Source of the DNA: M55B174 sp964618065
Lineage (GTDB): Bacteria > Patescibacteriota > Minisyncoccia > CAIUEV01 > JAHKAQ01
Reading direction: 5' to 3'
Assembly: GCA_964618065.1 (NCBI GenBank)
Contig: CAZTZK010000019.1
Location: forward strand, 1 to 54,939
Length of the DNA stretch: 54,939 nucleotides
The position numbers and the translations under genes are program-made. This document shows, piece after piece, positions 24,181 through 31,950 of the stretch. The stretch's first letter is position 1. Each line of letters opens with the position of its first letter. The notes below the pieces were generated by a model, which was given only the letters and a program-made list of their open reading frames with translations, was not told the origin of the DNA and made no database searches.

Positions 24181-24876
24181 ATGGGTAAAAAAGTTAATCC
24201 AACTAGTTTAAGACTAGGAATTGTCACTGATTGGTCTTCAAAGTGGTTTGCTGAAAAGGGATATTCTAAATTTTTAGAAGTGGACTTAGCAATTGAAGAT
24301 TATTTAAAGGATAAATTAAAAAATAGTGCGATCAAAGATATTAGGATTGAGAGATCAGAAAATTCTTTGAAGATTAAAATTTTATCAGGTCGTCCAGGAG
24401 TTATTATTGGAAGAGGTGGGTCCGGGATTGAAGAAATTAAAAATGGGATTACTGCTTTGTGGATGTCTTTAAATAGTAAGCAAAAGAGAGGGAAGAAAGG
24501 AAATAAGAAAAATAAGTTGGAAATTGAAATAGAAGTGGAAGAAGTCAAAAATTTTGAAGAAAGTGCTTCTTTAGTTGCTCAAAATGTTGCCGAACAACTT
24601 GAAAAAAGAGTTTCTTTTAGAAGAGTTTTAAAAACTACTCTAGATTCAGTTGCTAAGCAAAAAAATGTCAAAGGAGTTAAAATAATGGTAGCCGGTCGTT
24701 TAAATGGAGCTGAAATGAAATCTAGAGAATGGGTCATTTGGGGAGGGATTCCATTGCATACTTTAAGAGCAGTTATTGATTTTGCAAGACGTCCTGCTTA
24801 TACTAATTGCGGAATAGTAGGTGTTAAGGTTTGGATTTACAAAGGAGAAGTTTTTAAGAAAAATAACAAGAATTAG
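24181..24876 (+). CDS. rpsC: 30S ribosomal protein S3
   Basis: mRNA-entry protein with helicase-related role. GKKVNPTSLRLGI, the KH-domain GRPGVIIGRGGSGIEEIK and the C-terminal RLNGAEMKSREWVIWGGIPLHTLRA are typical. A Lys-rich stretch after the KH motif (around residues 100-120) replaces a normally shorter loop. The total of 231 residues matches the family. It is two bases before rplP. Confidence 0.97.
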   Translation: MGKKVNPTSLRLGIVTDWSSKWFAEKGYSKFLEVDLAIEDYLKDKLKNSAIKDIRIERSENSLKIKILSGRPGVIIGRGGSGIEEIKNGITALWMSLNSKQKRGKKGNKKNKLEIEIEVEEVKNFEESASLVAQNVAEQLEKRVSFRRVLKTTLDSVAKQKNVKGVKIMVAGRLNGAEMKSREWVIWGGIPLHTLRAVIDFARRPAYTNCGIVGVKVWIYKGEVFKKNNKN

Positions 24877-24878
24877 CT

Positions 24879-25283
24879 ATGCTTTTACCTAAAAAAATTA
24901 AGCATCGCAAGCAGCATCAAAGGAAATTTAAGCCTATTACAAAAAGAGGAAGCAGTTTAAAATTTGGAAATTTTGGCTTAAAAGTATTGGAACCAACTTG
25001 GATATCTTCTCGACAGTTAGAAGCTGCTCGTCGGGCTATGACTCGTTATGTTCAAAGGCAAGGAAAGATTTGGATTCGGATTTTTCCCGATTCTCCGGTT
25101 ACTCAAAAAGGAGCAGAAACTCCAATGGGGAAAGGAAAAGGTAGTGTGGATCATTTTGTAGCTTCAGTAGATCCTGGAAGAATTATTTTTGAAATAGATG
25201 GGATTGAAGAAGAAATTGCCAAGATTGCTCTTAAGAGAGCAGGAGATAAAATATCAGCTAAGACTAAAATAATAGGAAGATAA
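24879..25283 (+). CDS. rplP: 50S ribosomal protein L16
   Basis: Binds at the A-site finger and tRNA accommodation region. MLLPKKIKHRKQHQRK, the AARRAMTRYVQRQGKIWIRIFPD block and TPMGKGKGSVDHFVA are characteristic. The length of 134 residues is standard. It is tightly packed between rpsC and rpmC. Confidence 0.98.
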   Translation: MLLPKKIKHRKQHQRKFKPITKRGSSLKFGNFGLKVLEPTWISSRQLEAARRAMTRYVQRQGKIWIRIFPDSPVTQKGAETPMGKGKGSVDHFVASVDPGRIIFEIDGIEEEIAKIALKRAGDKISAKTKIIGR

Positions 25284-25286
25284 GCT

Positions 25287-25487
25287 ATGCATAAAAAAGA
25301 TTTTAAAAAAATGAGTATCAAAAGTTTGCAAGAATTTATTGCTCTTAGAAAGGGCGAACTTTTGAAATCGAGGCTTAATTTATCTAAGAATCAAAATGAA
25401 GGTAATGTAAAAAATGTAAAGAGAATAAGGAAAGAGATAGCTCAATTTTTAACAATTATCAAGGAAAAAGAAAACCATGCCAAATAA
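25287..25487 (+). CDS. rpmC: 50S ribosomal protein L29
   Basis: Small two-helix protein next to L23 at the tunnel exit. The family pattern is visible as MSIKSLQEFIALRKGELLKSRLNLSKNQNEG and then NVKRIRKEIAQFLTII. The length is 66 residues. The usual ATG of rpsQ lies inside the last codons of this gene (11-base overlap). Confidence 0.94.
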   Translation: MHKKDFKKMSIKSLQEFIALRKGELLKSRLNLSKNQNEGNVKNVKRIRKEIAQFLTIIKEKENHAK

Positions 25488-25923
25488 AAGTGAGAAAAAA
25501 ATACCAGAGAAAAATTCTGGAGAGGAGAAATCTATCTCTAAGTTAGAAAAGAAGAAAAAAGAGATGCCAAAAGGTGAAGAGAAAAAAACTCCTCAGATTA
25601 ATAAGCTAAGAGATAAAAAGATTGCTTCAAATTATAAGAAGCCTCAATTAAAATTTGAAAGAATTGCTATAGAGAATAAAGGAAAAAAATTGAAGATGAG
25701 AAATAAGTTGCAAGGTATAGTTGTCTCTGACAAGATGGATAAGACTCTAGTTGTTTCGGTTTCTACAATAAAGATACATTCTAAATATCATAAAAGATAT
25801 TATCGCAATAAAAAGTATAAAGTCCATGATCCGAATAATAAATATAAGCTTGGAGACGAAGTAACTTTTTCTCCTTGCCGACCTTTCAGTAAGGAGAAGA
25901 AATGGATAGTAACTAAAAGTTAA
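25477..25923 (+). CDS. rpsQ: 30S ribosomal protein S17 with a basic N-terminal extension
   Basis: An OB-fold protein that binds 16S rRNA early. The core begins near residue 72 (MRNKLQGIVVSDKMDKTLVVSV) and ends with the expected SPCRPFSKEKKWIV. The preceding 70 residues are Lys/Glu-rich and not part of normal S17. The Met at residue 72 would also give a normal-sized S17. The long form is kept because its ATG overlaps rpmC in the standard tight spacing and the frame is open throughout. Confidence 0.9.
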   Translation: MPNKSEKKIPEKNSGEEKSISKLEKKKKEMPKGEEKKTPQINKLRDKKIASNYKKPQLKFERIAIENKGKKLKMRNKLQGIVVSDKMDKTLVVSVSTIKIHSKYHKRYYRNKKYKVHDPNNKYKLGDEVTFSPCRPFSKEKKWIVTKS

Positions 25924-25956
25924 AGATTATCAATTTTTTATTTATAGTATATTAAG

Positions 25957-26322
25957 ATGATTCAACCAGAAACAAAATTGAATGTAGCTGATAATAGCGG
26001 AGCTAAGATGATTAAATGTTTTCGTATTCCCGGTGGGACTAGAAAACGTTATGCTAGATTGGGAGAAATTATTATAGCCTCTGTTAAAGAAGCTGAGCCA
26101 AGATCTTCAGTAAAGAAAAAAGAGATAGTTAAGGCTGTTATTGTAAGACAGAAATACCCTTATCGTAGGAAAGATGGAACCTACATTCGTTTTGATGATA
26201 ATGCAGCGATTATTTTAGACGGGAAAGAAATGAAAGCTACTCGTGTTTCTGGTCCTATTGCTAGAGAAGTTAGAGAAAAGGGCTTTAAAAAGATTATTTC
26301 GTTAGCCCCGGAAGTTTTATAA
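25957..26322 (+). CDS. rplN: 50S ribosomal protein L14
   Basis: Intersubunit-bridge protein. MIQPETKLNVADNSGAKMIKCFRI, the RKDGTYIRFDDNAAIIL block and the C-terminal GPIAREVREKGFKKIISLAPEVL are diagnostic. The length of 121 residues is standard. It lies 33 bases after rpsQ and nine bases before rplX. Confidence 0.98.
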   Translation: MIQPETKLNVADNSGAKMIKCFRIPGGTRKRYARLGEIIIASVKEAEPRSSVKKKEIVKAVIVRQKYPYRRKDGTYIRFDDNAAIILDGKEMKATRVSGPIAREVREKGFKKIISLAPEVL

Positions 26323-26331
26323 AATTATTTT

Positions 26332-26640
26332 ATGAAGATTAAAAAAGATGATAATATCATAATTATTTCTGGAAAAGATAAGGGTTATAGAGGAAAAGTA
26401 ACCGATGTTGACATAAAAAAGGATAGAGTGGTAGTTGATGGAGCTAATTTAATTAAGAAACATATTAAATCTTCTAAAAAAGGTGAAAAAGGACAACGGA
26501 TTGAAATGCCGGCACCTATTCATGTTTCAAATGTTCAACTTTATTGTGAGAATTGTAAAAGAGGAGTAAAAGTTAGTTTTGTAAAAAAAGAAGATGGCTC
26601 TAAAAAAAGAATATGTAAAAGATGTAAAAATGAAATCTAA
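26332..26640 (+). CDS. rplX: 50S ribosomal protein L24 with zinc-ribbon cysteines
   Basis: Assembly initiator with a KOW motif: IIISGKDKGYRGKVTDVD, and then VVVDGANLIKKHIK. Two Cys pairs at the C-terminus (YCENCK and ICKRCK) can hold a zinc ion, as in the common zinc form of L24. The length is 102 residues. Its last codons overlap the preferred start of rplE by 11 bases. Confidence 0.96.
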   Translation: MKIKKDDNIIIISGKDKGYRGKVTDVDIKKDRVVVDGANLIKKHIKSSKKGEKGQRIEMPAPIHVSNVQLYCENCKRGVKVSFVKKEDGSKKRICKRCKNEI

Positions 26641-27388
26641 TTCTAAAAAGAAGAAAAATTTGGGTCAGAAAAGAAATTCTAAGGATAAAAGGGTTTCTGC
26701 TAAAAATGGAAACTTTGTAAAAGAAGTAAAAGGACAAGATAAAAGCAAGAAACAAGGCTTAAAAACAAGTGGGCTTTACCTTAAATATATTTCTGAAGTT
26801 GTTCCTGAAATGATGAAAAAATTTAAGTACAAAAGTCCCATGGCTGTTCCCAAACTTGAAAAAATTGTAGTGAATACAGGGATAGGTCCTTGGCTAGATA
26901 AAGGGAAAGAAATAAAAGAAGATATTAAAAAAGATTTAGGAATTATCTGTGGTCAAAAGCCAGCTCCCACTAGAGCAAGGAAAGCTATTGCAGGCTTTAA
27001 GATAAAAATTGGACAAGAAATTGGAGCAAAGGTTGTTTTAAGAAAAATTAAAATGTATGATTTTCTAGAAAGACTCATCGTAGAAGCTCTTCCTCGGGTT
27101 AAAGATTTTAGAGGTATACCCGAAAGTAATTTTGGAGAAAGAGGAGAAGTAAGTTTTGGCATTAAAGAACATGTTGCCTTTGCTGAGATTAATAGTGAAG
27201 AAGTCAATAATGTCTTTAGTCTTGAAGTAAGCATTGTAAATTCAGGAAATACTAAAAAAGAGGGATTGGAACTGATGAAGTTGCTTGGTTTTCCTATTTC
27301 TTTTGAAAGTGAAATGAAAGAAATGAACAACAATAAGTTACAAGTGGAAAAACATAAAAAAGCGGTAGCAATGAAAAATGATAAATAA
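26630..27388 (+). CDS. rplE: 50S ribosomal protein L5 with a basic N-terminal extension
   Basis: Binds 5S rRNA in the central protuberance. The family core begins about residue 50 of this form (LYLKYISEVVPEMMKKFKYKSPM). It has VVNTGIG, GQKPAPTRARKAIAGFKIK, LPRVKDFRGIPESNF and SFGIKEHVAF. Upstream are about 50 Lys-rich residues. The frame also opens earlier, at 26594, but that start would overlap rplX by 47 bases. The ATG at 26630 with an 11-base overlap is the better choice. A 112-base AT-rich gap follows, with no gene and only weak inverted repeats. Confidence 0.93.
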   Translation: MKSNSKKKKNLGQKRNSKDKRVSAKNGNFVKEVKGQDKSKKQGLKTSGLYLKYISEVVPEMMKKFKYKSPMAVPKLEKIVVNTGIGPWLDKGKEIKEDIKKDLGIICGQKPAPTRARKAIAGFKIKIGQEIGAKVVLRKIKMYDFLERLIVEALPRVKDFRGIPESNFGERGEVSFGIKEHVAFAEINSEEVNNVFSLEVSIVNSGNTKKEGLELMKLLGFPISFESEMKEMNNNKLQVEKHKKAVAMKNDK

Positions 27389-27500
27389 AAGAATTTTGTG
27401 TTTTTCTCTATTTAGATTTGCCTTTCTCTTTTTAAAATAGTAAGGTTTAAGGTTAAAAATAGATATAAGTATAAATTAAGTATTATTTTTAGATATTTTT

Positions 27501-27686
27501 ATGGCAAGAAAAGCTTTGGTTGAAAAAGCAAAAAGACCTCCTAAATTTAGCACTAGAAAAGTCAGACGTTGTTTTAGGTGTGGAAGGAACAGAGGATATT
27601 TAAGAAAATTCGGTCTCTGTCGTATTTGTTTCAGGGAATTGGCTGAGAAAGGAAAAATTCCCGGAGTTAAAAAAGCTTCTTGGTAA
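27501..27686 (+). CDS. rpsN: 30S ribosomal protein S14, zinc-binding type
   Basis: A 61-residue S14 of the short type Z. The zinc site is CFRCGRNRGYLRKFGLCRIC, with two C-x2-C pairs, and the tail has FRELAEKGKIPGVKKASW. Type Z needs zinc, unlike the longer C-minus form. It stands 112 bases after rplE and 20 before rpsH. Confidence 0.98.
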   Translation: MARKALVEKAKRPPKFSTRKVRRCFRCGRNRGYLRKFGLCRICFRELAEKGKIPGVKKASW

Positions 27687-27706
27687 TTATTAAATATTTT
27701 TGAAAA

Positions 27707-28093
27707 ATGGATCCGATTGCTAACATGCTGAGCGGAATCAAAAATGCTCAAAGTAGAAAAAAGAATGAAATTATTTCACCTTACTCAAATTTAAAATTTG
27801 GGATAGCTAAGCTTTTAAAGAAGGAAGGCTATCTAAAAGATGTTGTAAAAATTAAGGAAGGGAATAAATCTGATTTAAAAATTACCCTAGCCTATGAAAA
27901 TGGAGAACCTAAAATAAGTGGGATTGAAAGAATTTCTAAGCCGGGTTGCCGTATTTACAGAAATCATCAACACATTAGAAAGGTTTTAAACGGAATGGGG
28001 ATTGCTATTATATCAACTTCCCAAGGAGTTTTAACTGGTGAACAAGCCAGGAAGAAAAAAATTGGTGGAGAAATAATTTGTGAAATTTATTAA
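27707..28093 (+). CDS. rpsH: 30S ribosomal protein S8
   Basis: Central-domain 16S rRNA binder. MDPIANMLSGIKNAQSRK, the middle SKPGCRIYRN and GMGIAIISTSQGVLTGEQARKKKIGGEIICEIY are typical. The length of 128 residues is normal. The gene lies between rpsN and rplF in the spc order. Confidence 0.98.
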   Translation: MDPIANMLSGIKNAQSRKKNEIISPYSNLKFGIAKLLKKEGYLKDVVKIKEGNKSDLKITLAYENGEPKISGIERISKPGCRIYRNHQHIRKVLNGMGIAIISTSQGVLTGEQARKKKIGGEIICEIY

Positions 28094-28103
28094 TTTAATT
28101 TCT

Positions 28104-28652
28104 ATGTCTAGGATTGGAAGAAAAAAAATTAAGATTCCTGATACGGTAACACTAAAACTGGAAAATGATAAAATCGGGGTTAAAGGACCCAAAGGAGAAT
28201 TATTTTTTAATTTTTCCAAGAAAATTGAAGTTAATCAAGAAGAACAATCTATTCTAGTTAAACCTAAAGATATAAATAAGTTAGGGAGCAAAGCTCTTTG
28301 GGGAACAACTAGAATGTTGATAGCCAATATGATAAAGGGGGTAACAAAAGGCTATACAAAGAAATTAGAAATTAACGGGACAGGATACAAGGCAGCAGTT
28401 TCAGGGAAAAAATTAGTAATGGAATTAGGTTTTTCTCATCCGGTTGAAATTGAAGCTCCTGAAGGAATTGAATTTTCAGTTGATAAAAATATTATTACTG
28501 TTTCAGGCATCGATAAGCAGTTAGTAGGGGAGATAGCAGCTAGAATTAGATCTAAAAGAAAACCAGAGCCTTATAAAGGAAAAGGAGTTAGATATAAAGA
28601 TGAATATGTTCGTCGTAAGACTGGTAAAAAAGCAGTTGGAGAAGATGAATAA
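28104..28652 (+). CDS. rplF: 50S ribosomal protein L6
   Basis: Protein near the GTPase-associated centre. MSRIGRKKIKIPDTV is the canonical start, followed by VKGPKGEL and LGFSHPVEIEAPEGI. The second domain has SGIDKQLVGEIAARIRSKRKPEPYKGKGVRY. A GTG 24 bases earlier would overlap rpsH and add eight hydrophobic residues. The ATG at 28104 is chosen because the family begins exactly there. The mature length is 182 residues. Confidence 0.97.
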   Translation: MSRIGRKKIKIPDTVTLKLENDKIGVKGPKGELFFNFSKKIEVNQEEQSILVKPKDINKLGSKALWGTTRMLIANMIKGVTKGYTKKLEINGTGYKAAVSGKKLVMELGFSHPVEIEAPEGIEFSVDKNIITVSGIDKQLVGEIAARIRSKRKPEPYKGKGVRYKDEYVRRKTGKKAVGEDE

Positions 28653-28664
28653 TAAATTATATTT

Positions 28665-29030
28665 ATGAATTTAATAAGTAGAGAAAATTTAAGACAAAAA
28701 AGAAAGAAGCGAGTTAGGATAAAAGGTAGCAAAAGAATTCCCCGACTTTCTATTTTTAAGAGCAATAAAAGAATTTATTTGCAGTTAATAGATGATAAAG
28801 AGAAAAAAACTCTTGGAGGAGTGAGAAGCGATCTTTATTCGAAAGGAAAAAATGGAGTAGATATTTCTTTCCAAACAGGTGAGAAAATTGGAAAAATTGC
28901 CAAAAAGATGGGGATAAAACAGGCTGTTTTTGATAGAAGTGGTTATAAATTTCATGGTAAAGTAAAAGCAGTTTATGAAGGAGCTTTTAAAGCAGGGCTT
29001 GTTTTCTCAAAGGCAAAGAAGAAAAAATAA
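28665..29030 (+). CDS. rplR: 50S ribosomal protein L18
   Basis: Binds 5S rRNA. KKRVRIKGSKRIPRLSIFKSNKRIYLQLIDD is the family core and FDRSGYKFHGKVKAVYEGAFKAGLVF the C-terminal helix region. The length of 121 residues is standard. It lies between rplF and rpsE with 12 and 16 bases of spacing. Confidence 0.98.
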   Translation: MNLISRENLRQKRKKRVRIKGSKRIPRLSIFKSNKRIYLQLIDDKEKKTLGGVRSDLYSKGKNGVDISFQTGEKIGKIAKKMGIKQAVFDRSGYKFHGKVKAVYEGAFKAGLVFSKAKKKK

Positions 29031-29046
29031 TTTCTATAGTTAATTT

Positions 29047-29550
29047 ATGAGAGGAAAACATAGGAACCAAAAACGTGAATTTGAACAAAAACTTTTAGAT
29101 CTAGCTAGGGTAACTAGAGTTGTTAGAGGAGGGCGTCGTTTTCGTTTTAGAGCAACGGTGGCGATTGGCAATAAAAGAGGCAAAGTAGGGATAGGTATGG
29201 CAAAAGGCGCTGATGTAAGTAGCGCTATTTCTAAAGCTTTTAATAAAGCTAGAAAATCTGTTGTTCAAATAAAAATTTATCGAGGGACTATTCCTCATGC
29301 TGTAAAGTGTAAATATAAAAGCGCACGAGTTCTCATGCGTCCTGCTAGAAAAGGAAGGGGAATTATAGTTGGAGGAGCAGTAAGATCTATAGTTGAATTA
29401 GCTGGAATTAGTGATATGTCAGCTAAAATTGTTGGTAAAGGTAATAAGGTCAACAATGCTTTTGCGGCTTTAAAAGGTCTGGCTTCCTTGAAAGAATTTA
29501 AGAAAGAAGAAAATCCTAAAATTTTAAAAAATCAAGATGCAATTTCATAA
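29047..29550 (+). CDS. rpsE: 30S ribosomal protein S5
   Basis: Accuracy protein at the mRNA entry and decoding region. FEQKLLDLARVTRVVRGGRRFRFRA, GNKRGKVGIGMAKGADV and the C-terminal VGKGNKVNNAFAALKGL are typical. The length is 167 residues. Its end overlaps the start of rplO by 14 bases, which leaves no room for rpmD (L30). Confidence 0.98.
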   Translation: MRGKHRNQKREFEQKLLDLARVTRVVRGGRRFRFRATVAIGNKRGKVGIGMAKGADVSSAISKAFNKARKSVVQIKIYRGTIPHAVKCKYKSARVLMRPARKGRGIIVGGAVRSIVELAGISDMSAKIVGKGNKVNNAFAALKGLASLKEFKKEENPKILKNQDAIS

Positions 29551-30043
29551 TTTACAATCTAAAAATATATCCCGAAGCAAAAAGAGAATAGGCCGGGGAG
29601 GCAAACGAGGGACTTATAGTGGGAAAGGTATGAAAGGACAAAAATCTAGAAGTGGTACGGGAGGAACTAATATTCCTGAGAAAGGGCGTTCTTCCTGGGT
29701 GAAGAGATTTCCAAAACTCGGAGGGTTTAATTCTGTTTATCGTAGAAATTTAATTGTCCAAAGTAAAGATCTTGCTAAATTCTTTAAAGATGGAGATACT
29801 ATTACCCTTCAATCTTTAATTGAAAAAAAACTTCTAAAAAATCCTAAAAGAGGTTTTTCTGGAAAAATGCAATCAGTAAAAATTCTAAATAATGGTCTAA
29901 TTGACAAGAAGCTTTCTATAAAAGGGTGTCTTGTTTCAAAAGAGGTAAAGAAAATGGTTGAAAAAGCGGGAGGAAGTGTTGAGAATTTTAAGGGAAATAG
30001 AAAAAAAGCTCTTCCTAAAATTAAAAACAAAAAAATCTCTTAA
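29537..30043 (+). CDS. rplO: 50S ribosomal protein L15
   Basis: Late-assembly protein. The N-terminal Gly/Arg-rich segment (KKRIGRGGKRGTYSGKGMKG, then KSRSGTGG) and FPKLGGFNSVYRRN are diagnostic. The C-terminus has GCLVSKEVKKMVEKAGGSVE. The length is 168 residues, somewhat longer than E. coli L15. It is the last ribosomal gene in this window; secY, adk and map do not follow. Confidence 0.97.
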   Translation: MQFHNLQSKNISRSKKRIGRGGKRGTYSGKGMKGQKSRSGTGGTNIPEKGRSSWVKRFPKLGGFNSVYRRNLIVQSKDLAKFFKDGDTITLQSLIEKKLLKNPKRGFSGKMQSVKILNNGLIDKKLSIKGCLVSKEVKKMVEKAGGSVENFKGNRKKALPKIKNKKIS

Positions 30044-30073
30044 TTTTAAATTAAAAGATTAATTATTTTTCTT

Positions 30074-30910
30074 GTGAATTATTGCTATTTCAACCAAGAA
30101 ATTATTTCTGAAGAAAAAGCTGGGATTTCTTTGAGAGACTTAGGGCTCCTGCGTGGTTATGGAGCCTTTGAAGTTTTAACTGTATATCAAGGAAAAACTT
30201 TCCTTTTTGAGGAACATTTTAAACGTTTGGAAAACTCTGCTAAAAAATTGCATCTAAAAATTCCTGTTTCGAAGAAAAAACTAGAAACAATTATTAAAAA
30301 ATTAGTTTCAAAGAATAAATTCCAAAGTGCTAGTGTAAGAATTGTCTTAACGGGAGGTTTTTCTGAGGATGGCATTACTCTTGGTAAAAAAGCTACCTTT
30401 TTTATTTTGGTAAATAAAATAAAAGAATTTAAAAAGAGAAATTATCTTCAAGGAGTCAAACTAATAACTACTGAATACCAAAGAGAAATTCCGCGGGCAA
30501 AAATTTCTAACTATATCCACGCGATTCAACTTCAAAAGAAAAGAGAAAAAAGCAAAGCCTTAGAAGTTCTTTATGTTAGCCAAGGCCTTGTCTTGGAAGC
30601 CTCAACAAGCAATTTTTTTATTTTTAAAAAAAATGTTCTGATTACTCCTAGGAGAAATGTTCTTTTGGGCACTATAAGAACATTTATACTGAAAATAGCT
30701 AGAAAAAAATTTAAAGTTTATGAAAGGGATATTCGTTTTCAAGAACTAAAAGAAGCTGATGAAGCTTTTTTAACAGCCACTATTAAAGGAGTGCTTCCTG
30801 TTGTTAGAATAGATAATTTTAAAATTGGTAATGGGAAAGTTGGAGATAATACTCAATGGTTAATGAAAGAATACAAAAGGGATAAACTATCTAAGTTGGC
30901 TAGTATTTAA
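30074..30910 (+). CDS. Class IV PLP aminotransferase (branched-chain aminotransferase / aminodeoxychorismate lyase type)
   Basis: A fold-IV pyridoxal-phosphate enzyme. The N-terminal DLGLLRGYGAFEVLTVYQGK matches the family. The likely Schiff-base lysine is K143 in RAKISNY, and the cofactor-binding Glu lies in LEASTSNFFIF. The segment LGTIRTFILKIA near residue 200 binds the phosphate. Members act as branched-chain or D-amino acid aminotransferases or as 4-amino-4-deoxychorismate lyase, and sequence alone does not decide. It starts with GTG, 30 bases after rplO, in the place where secY is normally found. Confidence 0.85.
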   Translation: MNYCYFNQEIISEEKAGISLRDLGLLRGYGAFEVLTVYQGKTFLFEEHFKRLENSAKKLHLKIPVSKKKLETIIKKLVSKNKFQSASVRIVLTGGFSEDGITLGKKATFFILVNKIKEFKKRNYLQGVKLITTEYQREIPRAKISNYIHAIQLQKKREKSKALEVLYVSQGLVLEASTSNFFIFKKNVLITPRRNVLLGTIRTFILKIARKKFKVYERDIRFQELKEADEAFLTATIKGVLPVVRIDNFKIGNGKVGDNTQWLMKEYKRDKLSKLASI

Positions 30911-30960
30911 TATAGAAAAACCTAGCGGATAGAGAAAATACAATCAAAACACAAAGCTAC

Positions 30961-31812
30961 TTAAAATGTAGTTTTTTCTTTTTGCACTTTTATAATAGTT
31001 TTTTCTCCTTCTAAAATTTTATCTTTTTCTCCTGGAAAATCGTGAATACTATCTAATAAGTTTTCATAAGAATATTGAAAATTTTCTCCTCTTCTAGTTC
31101 CAGGATCATTTGTGATAAAGTATTGTTTCTCCTCATTGTAACCGGTAATTACAAGAGCATGATAAAGAGGTCCTGGTTGCCTGAAATAGGGGTTATTAAG
31201 AACCCTGCCAGCTACAGGAGCAATGATTATAGATCCTTCAGCTAAATACCCTTTGAGCTTTTCCAAAGAATATTTTTTAATTATTTGATGATGGTCTCCA
31301 TAGAAGTCTTCGGCAAGCTTAACTATTTCTTGAGCGTTTAAATCAGTATGGGTTCCGTATTTTGCTTCTTGATATTTTACCATTTTTAAGATCTCTTCTT
31401 CTCCTTTTTCTTTGTGTATTTTTTCAATACCCAATGAATAATAATGAGCAATTATGAGGGCAGCCTCCTCACAAGCTTCATTATGAAGATCATCCCAGTT
31501 AGCAAAAGGTGCTTGAGGGAGGAAAGGGGCCGAATTATTTATTTGAACAGGGATCGCTGTTTCTTTTTCCCCCAATTCTTCTAAATTATTTTGTTCTTCT
31601 GATTTGTTATCTTTTTCTATCCCTGCTTCTTCTTGTTCATCATTTGTTTTTTCTGAAAACTGATAAACTTCTTCGGAATTTTTTTTGAAGGAGGCAAAAT
31701 TATCTTGCTCCTCTTTTTCAGAAGCTAGTTTTTGTGAGAAATAATAAAAACAAATACCTATTACAATAATCCAGAAACTTATTTTAAGTAAACTAATTTT
31801 AATTTTTCTCAT
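30961..31812 (-). CDS. Membrane-anchored C39-like cysteine peptidase
   Basis: A 283-residue protein with an N-terminal anchor (about 8-27), a 60-residue acidic linker rich in Glu, Lys and Asn, and a C39-like papain-type domain. The Cys is C114 in NEACEEAAL, the His lies in LYHALVITGY, and the Asp in FITNDPGTR. The order Cys-His-Asp fits the family. The linker suggests the domain is held outside the membrane. Substrate unknown; such proteins are not tied to an ABC exporter here, so bacteriocin processing is unlikely. It is convergent with the aminotransferase gene and divergent from the lipase-like gene. Confidence 0.85.
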   Translation of the reverse strand: MRKIKISLLKISFWIIVIGICFYYFSQKLASEKEEQDNFASFKKNSEEVYQFSEKTNDEQEEAGIEKDNKSEEQNNLEELGEKETAIPVQINNSAPFLPQAPFANWDDLHNEACEEAALIIAHYYSLGIEKIHKEKGEEEILKMVKYQEAKYGTHTDLNAQEIVKLAEDFYGDHHQIIKKYSLEKLKGYLAEGSIIIAPVAGRVLNNPYFRQPGPLYHALVITGYNEEKQYFITNDPGTRRGENFQYSYENLLDSIHDFPGEKDKILEGEKTIIKVQKEKTTF

Positions 31813-31831
31813 AGAATAATTTTATTCTTTT

Positions 31832-31860
31832 ATTTTATTTTTTCTTTTCTCTCACGTCAA
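31832..31860 (-). promoter_or_regulatory. Promoter of the C39-like peptidase gene
   Basis: On the minus strand TTGACG (31860-31855) is followed after exactly 17 bases by TAAAAT (31837-31832), each five of six matches to consensus. The start point would be near 31825, leaving a leader of about 13 bases. A 7-base inverted repeat (AGAATAA/TTATTCT, 31813-31828) overlaps the start region. Confidence 0.55.
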
Positions 31861-31950
31861 AGAATAAGCTAATAATTTTAATTTATTTTTTTGTTTTTTT
31901 TAATGATCAATTTGTTAAGTTTCTACTAAGCTTTTTAAAATTTAAACTTT

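Noticed and set aside
26594..26629. Upstream start of L5
   Set aside because: It would overlap L24 by 47 bases; the ATG at 26630 gives the usual short overlap.
28080..28103. GTG start of L6
   Set aside because: It overlaps rpsH and adds residues not found in the family; the ATG at 28104 begins exactly at the conserved MSRIG.
30909..30960. Bidirectional terminator between the aminotransferase and C39 genes
   Set aside because: Only a four-pair stem (CTAC/GTAG) with a T run is visible; too weak to call.
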